Below the pieces are notes generated by a model. The model was given only the letters and a program-made list of their open reading frames with translations, had not been told where the DNA came from and ran no database searches. DNA of 64,000 bases from JAEVLT01 sp050496765 (GTDB taxonomy: Bacteria; Bacillota; Bacilli; Bacillales; Cytobacillaceae): NCBI RefSeq assembly GCF_050496765.1, contig NZ_JBNWEO010000013.1:372001-436000 (forward strand), written 5' to 3'. A program made the translations under genes and the position numbers. This document shows positions 49,733-57,718 of the stretch, one piece after another (position 1 is the first letter of the stretch; each line of letters begins with the position of its first letter).

Positions 49733-50473
49733 TTGAACATTGATATCATCGGAGATATACACGGCTGTTTGCCGGAATTTCAACAATTAACGCAGAAACT
49801 TGGGTATAGCTGGGAAACGGGCATTCCGCTCCATCCAGAGAATCGGGTGCTCGGCTTTGTTGGCGATCTTACGGACCGCGGCCCGGAATCACTGAAAACA
49901 GTCGAAATTGTCTGGAGGCTCGTCATTGAGCAAAAAAAGGCTTTTTACACACCTGGAAATCATTGCAACAAATTCTATCGATTCCTGATTGGTAATAAAG
50001 TGCAAGTGACCCATGGGTTAGAAACTACTGTAGCTGAATTTGAAGCTCTTGGCAAGCAAAAACAACCAAAAATCCGCCAGCAATTCATTGAACTGTATGA
50101 AGGTGCTCCGCTTTACCTTGTTCTTGACAATGAAAAACTGATTATCGCCCATGCCGGAATCAAAGAAGAGTATATTGGCTTGGCAAACAATAAAGTCAAA
50201 ACCTTTGTCCTATATGGAGATATTACCGGGAAAAAAAATCCGGACGGAACTCCCGTGAGAAGAGACTGGGCCAAAAACTATCGCGGCAAAGCAACCATTG
50301 TTTACGGCCATACGCCAGTAACAGACGCAAGGATTATCAACAACACATACAACATCGATACAGGTGCCGTTTTTGGCGGCAAACTCACTGCTCTCCGTTA
50401 TCCGGAAAAAGAGGTTGTCTCAATTTCTTCTACTATGCCATATATTGCCGATAAATTTAAGGAATATGCATGA
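49733..50473 (+). CDS. prpE: PrpE, bis(5'-nucleosyl)-tetraphosphatase / PPP-type phosphatase
   Basis: 246 aa from the TTG at 49733, seven bases after AGGAGG; 21 in-frame residues upstream lack such a site. Metallophosphatase motifs: DIIGDIHGCLPEF, GDLTDRGPES, GNHCNKF and YGHTPV. In B. subtilis PrpE dephosphorylates tyrosine phosphate and cleaves Ap4A, and affects germination. Here it keeps the place next to yjbO and yjbQ. The terminator is shared with the convergent yjbO gene. Confidence 0.92.
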   Translation: MNIDIIGDIHGCLPEFQQLTQKLGYSWETGIPLHPENRVLGFVGDLTDRGPESLKTVEIVWRLVIEQKKAFYTPGNHCNKFYRFLIGNKVQVTHGLETTVAEFEALGKQKQPKIRQQFIELYEGAPLYLVLDNEKLIIAHAGIKEEYIGLANNKVKTFVLYGDITGKKNPDGTPVRRDWAKNYRGKATIVYGHTPVTDARIINNTYNIDTGAVFGGKLTALRYPEKEVVSISSTMPYIADKFKEYA

Positions 50474-50568
50474 CTTTTTAAGGTATAAGTGCCCGTAGCG
50501 TTACGGCGTTTGCGTGATAAAACAGGGTGGTTTCATTTTTACTTCTCAGGTAAATGAAATGGACAAAA

Positions 50569-50607
50569 AGCTGACCGTCCTTATTCTGCGGTCAGCTTTT
50601 TCATGTC
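50569..50607. terminator. terminator of prpE, overlapping the end of yjbO
   Basis: GCTGACCG pairs with CGGTCAGC, followed by TTTTT. One arm encodes the last residues of the convergent yjbO gene. Confidence 0.85.
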
Positions 50608-51474
50608 TTCGGGGAGCGGAATGGTAAATTTCATTTGCTTATTCAAAAAAGGATGCCAAAAAGCGAGCTGTTTGCAATGGAGCGCCTGCCGCTTGATCCT
50701 TTCCGTACTTCCGCCATATAAATCATCGCCAAGAAGCGGGTGGCCAATAGATAACATATGTACGCGGATTTGGTGCGTCCGCCCTGTTTCAAGCCGCAAT
50801 TCCAAATGGGAGTAATCTTCTGCTCTTGCAAGCACTTTAAAGTGGGTGCAGGCATATTGGCCATCTTCCCGCACTTCCCGTTCAATAATGCTTTCAGCTT
50901 TTCTGCCAATTGGCTGTTCAATCGTTCCGCGCTCAGCTGCCACTTTGCCGCTTACAAATGCTTCGTAACCCCTTTTTACGCCCCCATTTTGCTGGGCCCT
51001 GCTGAACAAATGATGGACATGGCGGTGCTTGGCAATTAAAACAAGCCCGGAAGTATTGCGGTCAAGCCTTGTGACAATATGGGCAGTGGCCTCAATTCCA
51101 CTTTTTTCATAATACCCAATAAGAGCATTCGCGAGGCTTCCTGCAGGATGTTCTCTTGACGGAATTGTATTCATGCCCGGAGGTTTGTTGATCACAAGAA
51201 CAAATTCATCTTCATAAACAATATCTAGAGGGATTTCCTCACCAGCTACACCATCGCTTTTTGTTTCTGGCGGAAAAATAATTTCCAGGAAGTCTTCTTG
51301 CTGCAGGCGATAACGGACATTCACTTCCGCCTTATTCACGAGAATCTTGCCGCCTTTGAACTTTATATCTGTCAATGCCGAACGGGAAATATCCTTCTCC
51401 TTCGCAAAATCCCTTACTAGCTTTCCTGTATCTGTCGGTTCAATCAACCAGTTTAGTCGAAATTGTAAAGCCAT
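50581..51474 (-). CDS. yjbO: YjbO, RluD-family pseudouridine synthase
   Basis: 297 aa. An S4-like N-terminal domain (about 15-75) precedes the pseudouridine synthase domain with the catalytic Asp in HIVTRLDRNTSGLVLIAKH (about 139) and RLETGRTHQIRVHM (about 232). It modifies uridine in 23S rRNA or another RNA; the target site is not deducible. It is followed upstream by the NAD kinase gene with a 36-base gap, in the order known from B. subtilis. Confidence 0.92.
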   Translation of the reverse strand: MALQFRLNWLIEPTDTGKLVRDFAKEKDISRSALTDIKFKGGKILVNKAEVNVRYRLQQEDFLEIIFPPETKSDGVAGEEIPLDIVYEDEFVLVINKPPGMNTIPSREHPAGSLANALIGYYEKSGIEATAHIVTRLDRNTSGLVLIAKHRHVHHLFSRAQQNGGVKRGYEAFVSGKVAAERGTIEQPIGRKAESIIEREVREDGQYACTHFKVLARAEDYSHLELRLETGRTHQIRVHMLSIGHPLLGDDLYGGSTERIKRQALHCKQLAFWHPFLNKQMKFTIPLPEDMKKLTAE

Positions 51475-51510
51475 CTTTTACCTCAATCCATTTTTCTCTA
51501 CATGATTTTT

Positions 51511-52311
51511 CTAATCAGAGTCGGAAATAAAAGAATCATGCACCCGCTTCCAAAAAGGAAACGGTCTGAACCGTGCAAAACGAATCTTTTCCTCCGGCAC
51601 TCTAAATTGAATCGACTTCACATCTTTATGTAGAAGGGTCAGATGATCAACCGTCACTTGGAAATCCGCCCGATTTACCGGTTTCAGCATACATGTATGG
51701 TGGGCGGGCAAGATCAGCGGAGAACCGACCGTTCGGAACACCCGATTGTTAATCGACGCCATTTCTGCCACCTGGATCGCAGCCAGCGAAGGATGGATGA
51801 TTGCGCCGCCAAGTGCTTTATTGTAAGCTGTGCTTCCAGATGGTGTTGAGACACATAGACCATCGCCGCGAAAACGTTCAAAATGTTCACCGCGGATTTC
51901 CACATCCATAACAAGAGTCCCTTCCACACTTTTGACTGTTGATTCATTTAAAGCAAGGTACCGTGATTCTTTCCCCCCGTGCTGATAGCGGATAATAACC
52001 TCAACGAGCGGATACTCCACCGTCTGATAAGGTGTTTTCGCAATGGCAATCACCAGTTTTTCAATTTCTTCCGGCGTCCAATCTGCATAAAAGCCGAGAT
52101 GCCCAGTATGGATACCAACAAATGCCGTCCGGTCCAAACGGCTGCTGTAGCGGTGAAAGGCATACAATAACGTTCCATCGCCGCCGACAGAAACGACAAT
52201 GTCGGGCTGATCCTCATCATAGATAAGATCGAAATCGAGCAAATATGTCCTCATTTTATGCATTAACGTGTTCGATTTTTGATCTCCTTTTGATGTAATG
52301 GCAAACTTCAT
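51511..52311 (-). CDS. nadK: NAD kinase
   Basis: 266 aa. The GGDGTLLYAFH motif (about 45), the conserved NESTVKSVEGTLVMDV segment (about 120) and STPSGSTAYNKALGG (about 150) identify the ATP-NAD kinase family (YjbN in B. subtilis). It makes NADP from NAD. It is preceded by yjbM and followed by yjbO in an apparent operon. Confidence 0.95.
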   Translation of the reverse strand: MKFAITSKGDQKSNTLMHKMRTYLLDFDLIYDEDQPDIVVSVGGDGTLLYAFHRYSSRLDRTAFVGIHTGHLGFYADWTPEEIEKLVIAIAKTPYQTVEYPLVEVIIRYQHGGKESRYLALNESTVKSVEGTLVMDVEIRGEHFERFRGDGLCVSTPSGSTAYNKALGGAIIHPSLAAIQVAEMASINNRVFRTVGSPLILPAHHTCMLKPVNRADFQVTVDHLTLLHKDVKSIQFRVPEEKIRFARFRPFPFWKRVHDSFISDSD

Positions 52312-52356
52312 CTTTTTCGCTCCTTTTTCCCCAAATTTGCTTTTACCAATGCACCG

Positions 52357-52995
52357 TTATTTTTTTGTCTCTTGCTTCTGCTCTTTATTCCGGGTGAAAA
52401 AGGCTTGCGCTTCTTGAATTTCTCCGCGGATTAGCGACATTTCCTCATCCAGGAGAAATGCTGCCTCTGCCGCACGCTTCAATCGCATCTGAATATCGGA
52501 TGGAAAAGCGCCCTTATATTTATAATTAAGCGAATGTTCAATCGTTGCCCAGAAATTCATTGCCAGCGTACGAATTTGAATTTCTGCTAAAATCTTTTTC
52601 TCCCCGTGAATGGTTTGAACAGGATAGCGGATCACCACATGGTACGATCTGTAGCCGCTGGATTTTTTATGAGAAATATAGTCCCGCTCTTCGACAACCT
52701 CAAAGTCGTTACGATTCCGTAAAAGATTGACTACCATATGGATATCATCCACAAATTGACACATCATCCTTAACCCGGCAATATCCTGCATTTCCATTTC
52801 CAACCGGTCGAGCGGAATCCCTTTTTGATTGGCTTTATCGAGAATGCTCGCAATCGGTTTAACTCTGCCTGTCACAAATTCAATAGGAGAATGGGAAGAA
52901 TCCAATTCAAATTGGCCCCTCATCCCTTTTAATTTCACCTTTAGTTCTTCAACCGCCTGTTTATAGGGCGCTAGAAACTGATCCCAATGTTTCAT
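52357..52995 (-). CDS. yjbM: YjbM, small alarmone (p)ppGpp synthetase
   Basis: 212 aa with a RelA/SpoT synthetase domain and no hydrolase domain, as in SasB/RelQ. Motifs are IASILDKANQKG, DIAGLRMMCQFVDDI, YKSSGYRSYHVVIRYP with shifted first residue (KKSSGYRSYHV here) and AEIQIRTLAMNFWATIEH. It forms (p)ppGpp from ATP and GDP/GTP under wall stress. First gene of the yjbM-nadK-yjbO operon. Confidence 0.95.
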   Translation of the reverse strand: MKHWDQFLAPYKQAVEELKVKLKGMRGQFELDSSHSPIEFVTGRVKPIASILDKANQKGIPLDRLEMEMQDIAGLRMMCQFVDDIHMVVNLLRNRNDFEVVEERDYISHKKSSGYRSYHVVIRYPVQTIHGEKKILAEIQIRTLAMNFWATIEHSLNYKYKGAFPSDIQMRLKRAAEAAFLLDEEMSLIRGEIQEAQAFFTRNKEQKQETKK

Positions 52996-53029
52996 CCACT
53001 ACACCTCAAGCCAATTTTCGGATCTAAAC

Positions 53030-53392
53030 TTAAAACAATTTTTCGACTTTCTCCACCATTTCCTCCCCGTAGTTTCCATTCCCCTTAATATTGCTAATCA
53101 AATAAGCAAATTCGGCTTGGAACCCGGTTAATTCGACTTGTTCTTCCCCATATGTAAGGAAAACAGGGAGATTTCCTTCCATTGTCTCTTTTAAAACCGG
53201 CCAAACATGTTCAGGAATCAATATATATGTATAAGTTGTCTCTTCATTCTCCATTAAATAAACAAAGGAAAAATGGTCGGAATCCACTAGCATACGGCCT
53301 GTTGGTTTTAAAGAGGTAATCGGTTCGTTTGCAATAAGTTGCACCTGATCATTGTTTCGTTTTGCTGAATTCATTGTAAGTCTTTTATTCAT
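53030..53392 (-). CDS. yjbL: YjbL, UPF0738 family protein
   Basis: 120 aa, similar in length to YjbL. Central YLMENEETTYTYILIPEHVWPVLKE split here as YLMENEE and TYILIPEHVWPVLKE, and a C-terminal FQAEFAYLISNIKGNGNYGE are the recognisable blocks. Function unknown. It keeps the B. subtilis place beside yjbM. Cytosolic, no motif of an enzyme. Confidence 0.8.
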   Translation of the reverse strand: MNKRLTMNSAKRNNDQVQLIANEPITSLKPTGRMLVDSDHFSFVYLMENEETTYTYILIPEHVWPVLKETMEGNLPVFLTYGEEQVELTGFQAEFAYLISNIKGNGNYGEEMVEKVEKLF

Positions 53393-53533
53393 TCGTTGTG
53401 CCGGGGAATGCTGATTTCAAAATCAACTAGCCCCTTACTCCTTTCGTCATTAAAACAGTCATTTATTGCCTTTCTTATTTTATCATAATCAGGCATTTCT
53501 CCCAAGGATTGCGTTTCTGGCGAATTAGACTAA

Positions 53534-53567
53534 GAAAAACCGGGCACAAACCGCCCGGTCCTTTTTA
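53534..53567 (+). terminator. terminator-like module of the dispersed element
   Basis: AAAAACCGGGC pairs with CGCCCGGTCCTTTTT; nearly the same sequence occurs at 13331-13358. Either a real terminator of the region or a mobile module. Confidence 0.55.
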
Positions 53568-53589
53568 GTTTGGCGGATAAACGGGGTCT

Positions 53590-53788
53590 GTTGATTTCCG
53601 CTCCAGGCACTCGCTTTCCGGGTGGCAGAACGCCTGAGCCTCCTCGTCGCTAACGCTCCTCGAAAATGCATCCGCATTTCCTTCGTGCGATGTTATTTCT
53701 AGGAAGCTTATTCAATGTCCTGCGGGGTCTCGCCTGTAACGCTAATCCCCCAGGAGTCGGCGCCTTCCGCTCCAATCAACAGAGTGCC
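53590..53788 (+). repeat. GC-rich dispersed element, left copy
   Basis: It runs from TTGATTTCCGCTCCAGGC to CTTCCGCTCCAATCAACA with inner CTCCTCG, TGCGGGGTCTCGCCTG and CCCCCAGGAGTCGG blocks. This type of imperfect palindrome is common in Bacillaceae genomes. It is interrupted at CTCCT by a 61-base insert. Confidence 0.75.
53661..53721 (+). repeat. nested 60-bp hairpin mini-element, copy 2
   Basis: Starts CGAAAATGC-ATCC-GCATTTCCTTCGTGCG and ends TTCAATGTCCT; TCCT stands at both ends. Inserted in the GC-rich element where CTCCTGCGGG is expected. Confidence 0.65.
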
Positions 53789-54402
53789 ATAAACGAATGA
53801 ACCCTAGGATTCGAAGCGATCATTTGCTAGAGAACATCAGCTCGTTTGTACTCCTTTGCGGAACACTTTTTTCCTTATTCGAATTGCTTTTGGCAATGAT
53901 GAAATAAGCAATCATCCCTTGTGCTCTCAGTAACATAAGCACTTTGACCAGGCCATCGGGTTCTTACCAGTCTGAGCCTTTATTCCTTGGCTCCAATTTC
54001 TCTTTCGATTCTCGTCACTTGATAACTGTAATACCAAGAAGGAAGGCGTCAACCGTACTTACAAAGGTTGCGAAGGATTTGCCCCTATTTTTACATATCT
54101 TATGTTGGTCAAGTACTGTTAATGGCTGAGGAGGTTCCGTTGAAAAAAAGTGTTTCACAGAAGAAGTAAGACCGTTTTACAAAATGGTGAAGCATGCAAG
54201 ATTGAAATCGTTGAAGTTGAAAAACATAGACCTCATTTAAGACATTCACGCAAGTATATCTCACATTTTTAACCTAAACCATGCATGTGAATAGCCTGAA
54301 AAGACCTGATACATGCCTATTTGGCAAACCAAAAAATTTATTATCGTAGAAATTTGACAAAGAAACGCTATCATTTTACTTATGGTCGATTCCGCTCACA
54401 TT

Positions 54403-54595
54403 TTGGATTGGAGCGGAAGGCGGCGAAGACTCCTCGAAAATGCTATCGCATTTCCTTCGTGCGTTGATGATTCAAGAAGCTTATTCAATGTCCAGCGGGA
54501 GTACGGGGCAGGGGAGACCCCGCAGGCGCCAAAAGCGCTGAGGAGGCTCCCCGGCACGCCCGCGGAAAGCGAAGCCGCCTGGAGCGGAAATCAAA
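54403..54595 (-). repeat. GC-rich dispersed element, right copy in inverted orientation
   Basis: Starts TTGGATTGGAGCGGAAGGCG and ends GCCTGGAGCGGAAATCAAAC, the reverse of the copy at 53590. The pair could form a cruciform that encloses 610 bases. It also carries a nested 60-bp insert. Confidence 0.75.
54435..54493 (+). repeat. nested 60-bp hairpin mini-element, copy 3
   Basis: Starts CGAAAATGC-TATC-GCATTTCCTTCGTGCG and ends TTCAATGTCC. It keeps the plus orientation although the element that holds it is inverted, which indicates independent insertion. Confidence 0.65.
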
Positions 54596-54802
54596 CAGTC
54601 AACCATGAAACACCCTACTAATGGAATAAATTCCTTGCATGTTACTTTTCATGTCACAGATTCATGATTTTGGTCAAAAAGATTCGTTTCAGAATATTGG
54701 AATACATGTCTTACTCTTCAGGCAATCGTTAAAAAGGGGCAACATATAAATTCTGATATTATAAAATAAACAAGAACATGCATGAAGGAAGGATTGAGTT
54801 TA

Positions 54803-55387
54803 TTGCAAAATTTGGAGATTGAATTTAAAAATATGCTGACAAAAGAGGAATATGAGCGGCTGTTTGAATTTTTCAAGCTGGAAGAAGATGCGATTTTCAC
54901 CCAAGAAAATCATTATTTTGATACGGCAGATTTTCAGTTGAAGAGAAATGGTGCGGCCTTAAGGATTCGGGAAAAAAATGGACAGTACGAACTGACACTG
55001 AAACAACCGTACAAGGAAGGTTTGTTGGAAACAAATGAGCTGCTTTCAGTCCAAGAAGCCCAACAGGCTATAAGCCGCAATATACTGCCAAGCGGAACCG
55101 TTCAGCAGCTTATTGAAAAAATGGGTATTCCTTTTTCAATACTTGAATATTTTGGTTCTCTTGTTACAAAACGGGCGGAAATAAAGGATTCGAACGGATT
55201 GTTGGTATTGGACTACAGTACCTATTTAAATACAGAAGATTATGAGTTAGAATACGAAGTAGAGAATGTAAAGCAAGGACAAGCATTTTTCCACAAATTC
55301 CTTGCCAAACACGGCATTCCTGTTCGGGAAACAAAAAACAAGGTTCGTCGTTTTTACGAAAGAAAATATTCAATGATGAATTTATAA
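54803..55387 (+). CDS. yjbK: YjbK, CYTH-domain protein
   Basis: 194 aa from the TTG at 54803, which has GGAAGGA upstream; the ATG at 54782 has no site. The CYTH signature ExExK is in LEIEFKNML at the N-terminus. The ARALRIREKNGQ-like segment (GAALRIREKNGQYELTLKQP) and ELEYEV and the C-terminal VRRFYERK complete the tunnel. CYTH proteins act on triphosphates such as thiamine triphosphate or tripolyphosphate. It precedes yjbJ by 14 bases. Confidence 0.9.
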   Translation: MQNLEIEFKNMLTKEEYERLFEFFKLEEDAIFTQENHYFDTADFQLKRNGAALRIREKNGQYELTLKQPYKEGLLETNELLSVQEAQQAISRNILPSGTVQQLIEKMGIPFSILEYFGSLVTKRAEIKDSNGLLVLDYSTYLNTEDYELEYEVENVKQGQAFFHKFLAKHGIPVRETKNKVRRFYERKYSMMNL

Positions 55388-55401
55388 GGGGAAACTGTTT
55401 T

Positions 55402-56022
55402 ATGAAAATCGATAACTTGAAAGCAATGCTCGAACTGAAGGCTGTCCAAAATTTCAGCAATTCCGCATCCGATTCTTCTTCATTGTTCCAAGATCTTTTA
55501 AATGAGGTACTTGCGGAAAATGGCAATTCAACTTTTGCCCATCCAAAAACCGTTGAGCAATCAAAGCCTTCCGAATCAGTATCTGTTTCTTTCAATCTTC
55601 CTTCATTGCCGCCTTTATCCATGTTAACATCAAGTGGAAGCACGAACGAAAGCGTTGACGCCCTAATCTCTCAAGCGGCTCAAACATATGGTGTTCCAGC
55701 AAAATTGATTCAAGCGGTTATTCAGCACGAATCGAATTTCAACCCAAAAGCCGTTAGCCTTACCGGTGCTTCAGGGTTAATGCAACTGATGCCGCAAACA
55801 GCAAGATCGCTTGGGGTAAACGATCCCTTTGATCCCGAGCAAAATATTTTTGCTGGTACAAAGTACTTAAAACAACTGCTCGACAAATATGAAGGAAATG
55901 TGAATTTGGCACTGGCCGCATATAATGCCGGACCGGGAAATGTGGACAAATACGGGGGCATTCCTCCTTTTAAAGAAACGGTTAAGTATGTAAGAAACAT
56001 AACAAATTCCTACTTTGGATAA
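55402..56022 (+). CDS. yjbJ: YjbJ/CwlQ-type lytic transglycosylase
   Basis: 206 aa. The N-terminal 70 residues are variable and Ser-rich. The SLT domain has the catalytic Glu in VIQHESNFNPKAV (about 112), GASGLMQLMPQTARSLGV and LALAAYNAGPGNV. It cleaves the glycan strands of peptidoglycan. No signal peptide is seen, so export may use another route, as in the B. subtilis homologue. Strong terminator-like GAGGG...TTTTTTT follows. Confidence 0.92.
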   Translation: MKIDNLKAMLELKAVQNFSNSASDSSSLFQDLLNEVLAENGNSTFAHPKTVEQSKPSESVSVSFNLPSLPPLSMLTSSGSTNESVDALISQAAQTYGVPAKLIQAVIQHESNFNPKAVSLTGASGLMQLMPQTARSLGVNDPFDPEQNIFAGTKYLKQLLDKYEGNVNLALAAYNAGPGNVDKYGGIPPFKETVKYVRNITNSYFG

Positions 56023-56159
56023 AACTTCCGACCCTCTGTCATTATGAACAGAGGGTTTTTTTGTGAACACTACTAAATGAGTGAAGCTATTTATTTGAGA
56101 TATAAAAACGGCATAGGGTAAAATAAGACGTACAGAACCCGAAAAAGGAGTTAACCAAC

Positions 56160-56351
56160 ATGATCGAGAAAAAAATGACACCATTTGAGGCGATTGGCGA
56201 AAAAACATTGCATCGTCTTGTTGATACTTTTTACGGCTTGGTTGGGCAACATCCTGATCTCGATGAATTATATTCCCGGCTGGTTTTAAAAGCCCAGCAT
56301 ATGATTAACACGCCTGATTATGAAGTGCAGCAGCCAGGTGAGATGCAGTGA
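56160..56351 (+). CDS. yjbI: YjbI remnant: truncated haemoglobin with a large internal deletion
   Basis: 63 aa instead of about 130. Residues 8-34 (FEAIGEKTLHRLVDTFYGLV and on) match the start of the YjbI truncated haemoglobin, and residues 35-55 (ELYSRLVLKAQHMINTPDY) match its end; the middle, with the distal residues, the haem-binding histidine and the FG region, is missing in frame. It cannot bind haem in the usual way. It keeps a good ribosome-binding site (AAAGGAG) and a GTGA overlap with yjbH, so it is still translated and couples yjbH. Alternatively it could be an adapted leader peptide. Confidence 0.8.
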   Translation: MIEKKMTPFEAIGEKTLHRLVDTFYGLVGQHPDLDELYSRLVLKAQHMINTPDYEVQQPGEMQ

Positions 56352-57217
56352 ATGGACAAGAGCATGGTTTTTTAGCCCATCATTGCCATGGCAGTGAAAA
56401 AAAGCCCATCGAAATTTACATTTTCATCGATCCAATCTGTCCGGAGTGTTGGGCATTGGAACCAATAGTAAAAAAATTACAGGTGGAATACGGACGATAC
56501 TTTTCCTTAAAACATGTATTGAGCGGTAAATTGGCAAATTTAAATATCAACAAAAAGCAAAAGTTTGAAAACATTAAAGAATTGTGGGAAAAAACGGCGA
56601 GCCGCTCAGGGATGTCGTGCGATGGGGATCTTTGGCTTGAAAATCCGGTGGCGGCTCCTTATATTGCTTCCATTGCGATCAAAGCAGCCGAATTGCAAGG
56701 CAGAAAAGCAGGCATCCGTTTTTTGCGCAAGCTGCAAGAAATGCTTTTTTTAGAAAAGAAAGATGTAACCGATCTAGATGTCCTGAAACAATGTGCCAAC
56801 GATGCCGGGCTTGACGTGCAGGAGTTTTTGTCAGATGTACATTCAGAAGGCGCAGCAAAAGCGCTGCAATGTGATTTGAAAATTACGGTTGAAATGGAAG
56901 TGCAAGAAATTCCTACGCTTGTTTTCTTTAATGAAAATGCTGAGGAAGAAGGAATTAAAATTGCTGGTGCATACCCTTATGAAATTTACGTTCAAATTTT
57001 AGAAGAGATGCTTACGGAAGAACCCAGTCAATCGCCTCCGCCTCCTCTTGAGGTGTTTATGAAGGTTTTTCGGCTTGTAGCCTCCCAGGAAATTGCCGTA
57101 GTATATAATATGTCCATTACCCAAGTGGAACGAGAAATGAAAAAACTGTTGTTAAAACAAAAAGTAGAGCAAATACCCGCGAAATATGGAACTTTTTGGA
57201 AATATATTGAAAGCTAA
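56348..57217 (+). CDS. yjbH: YjbH/SpxH, adaptor for Spx degradation by ClpXP
   Basis: 289 aa. DsbA-like thioredoxin fold with the CPEC site in FIDPICPECWALEP (about 31), a helical insertion, and the conserved IPTLVFFNE (about 187). YjbH binds Spx and delivers it to ClpXP; its thiols or aggregation respond to stress. The partner gene spx is in this window at the right end. The GTG start overlaps the stop of the yjbI remnant. Two terminators follow. Confidence 0.94.
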   Translation: MNGQEHGFLAHHCHGSEKKPIEIYIFIDPICPECWALEPIVKKLQVEYGRYFSLKHVLSGKLANLNINKKQKFENIKELWEKTASRSGMSCDGDLWLENPVAAPYIASIAIKAAELQGRKAGIRFLRKLQEMLFLEKKDVTDLDVLKQCANDAGLDVQEFLSDVHSEGAAKALQCDLKITVEMEVQEIPTLVFFNENAEEEGIKIAGAYPYEIYVQILEEMLTEEPSQSPPPPLEVFMKVFRLVASQEIAVVYNMSITQVEREMKKLLLKQKVEQIPAKYGTFWKYIES

Positions 57218-57255
57218 AGACCGATCCAATTTACGGATACGGCCTTTTTTATGAG
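57218..57255 (+). terminator. first terminator after yjbH
   Basis: CCGATCC pairs with GGAT-CGG with a bulge, followed by CCTTTTTT. Confidence 0.6.
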
Positions 57256-57267
57256 GATTATAAAAGG

Positions 57268-57307
57268 AAAAAGGCTTTACAGCAACTAGCTGTAAAGCCT
57301 TTTTCTA
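57268..57307 (+). terminator. second, strong terminator after yjbH
   Basis: AAAAAGGCTTTACAG pairs with CTGTAAAGCCTTTTT around CAACTAG. Confidence 0.9.
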
Positions 57308-57514
57308 TAAATACGAACAAAGGGGATGGGAGAAATTTTTCACGGTCAAACAAAGGGGTATATGTTTGTTGTGATCAACTTCACGTATAAAATATAACAC
57401 GTAATTTCGGATATTGACAATAAGTTTGTGCCAGATTTCACAATATTGTCAAAATCATAGAATAAAAAAATAGCCATAAATATAGTAGTGAATAATCAGT
57501 AAGGTGGGGGTTTT

Positions 57515-57688
57515 TTGAATAAGCTACTGTTCGTTGGGTTGCTGCTGCTTATGGTTGTGTCTTTTTTTCTTCATTTACTGGCCTTACTTAGGATCTTCCC
57601 GTTTATGATTAGCATCCCATTGTTGTTTATCTCTTTCCTGCTCTTTTTCGCTGCACTAAATGACCGGAAGAGATTTAAAGGGTTTTAA
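57515..57688 (+). CDS. Small two-helix membrane protein of unknown function
   Basis: 57 aa from the TTG at 57515 behind AAGGTGGGGG. Two hydrophobic helices (about 4-26 and 29-47) end in a basic tail (DRKRFKGF). Not recognised. A promoter-like TTGTCA...TAGAAT-like stretch lies upstream (57445-57470) and a strong bidirectional terminator follows, so it is an independent unit. The size and the positive tail resemble small stress-induced membrane peptides, but this is not evidence of function. Confidence 0.55.
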   Translation: MNKLLFVGLLLLMVVSFFLHLLALLRIFPFMISIPLLFISFLLFFAALNDRKRFKGF

Positions 57689-57716
57689 GGATGGCAGCGA
57701 GCTGCCATCCTTTTGT
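57687..57716. terminator. bidirectional terminator between the 57515 gene and pepF
   Basis: AAGGATGGCAGC pairs with GCTGCCATCCTT, followed by TTGTTT. Confidence 0.88.
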
Positions 57717-57718
57717 TT

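Larger units (their letters stand above)
53393..54802. other. 1.4-kb repeat-rich region without a supported gene
   Basis: It holds a terminator-like module (53534-53567), two GC-rich dispersed elements in inverted orientation (53590-53788 and 54403-54595), each with a nested 60-bp hairpin insert, and a 610-base middle that I cannot assign. In the middle a short frame (about 54175-54270) would read QNGEACKIEIVEVEKHRPHL and then stop, perhaps a decayed gene. B. subtilis has yjbK next to yjbL without such a gap. Confidence 0.7.

Noticed and set aside
54382..54621. 79-codon frame in the right GC-rich element
   Set aside because: It lies inside a non-coding palindromic repeat; similar frames appear in any GC-rich element of this type.
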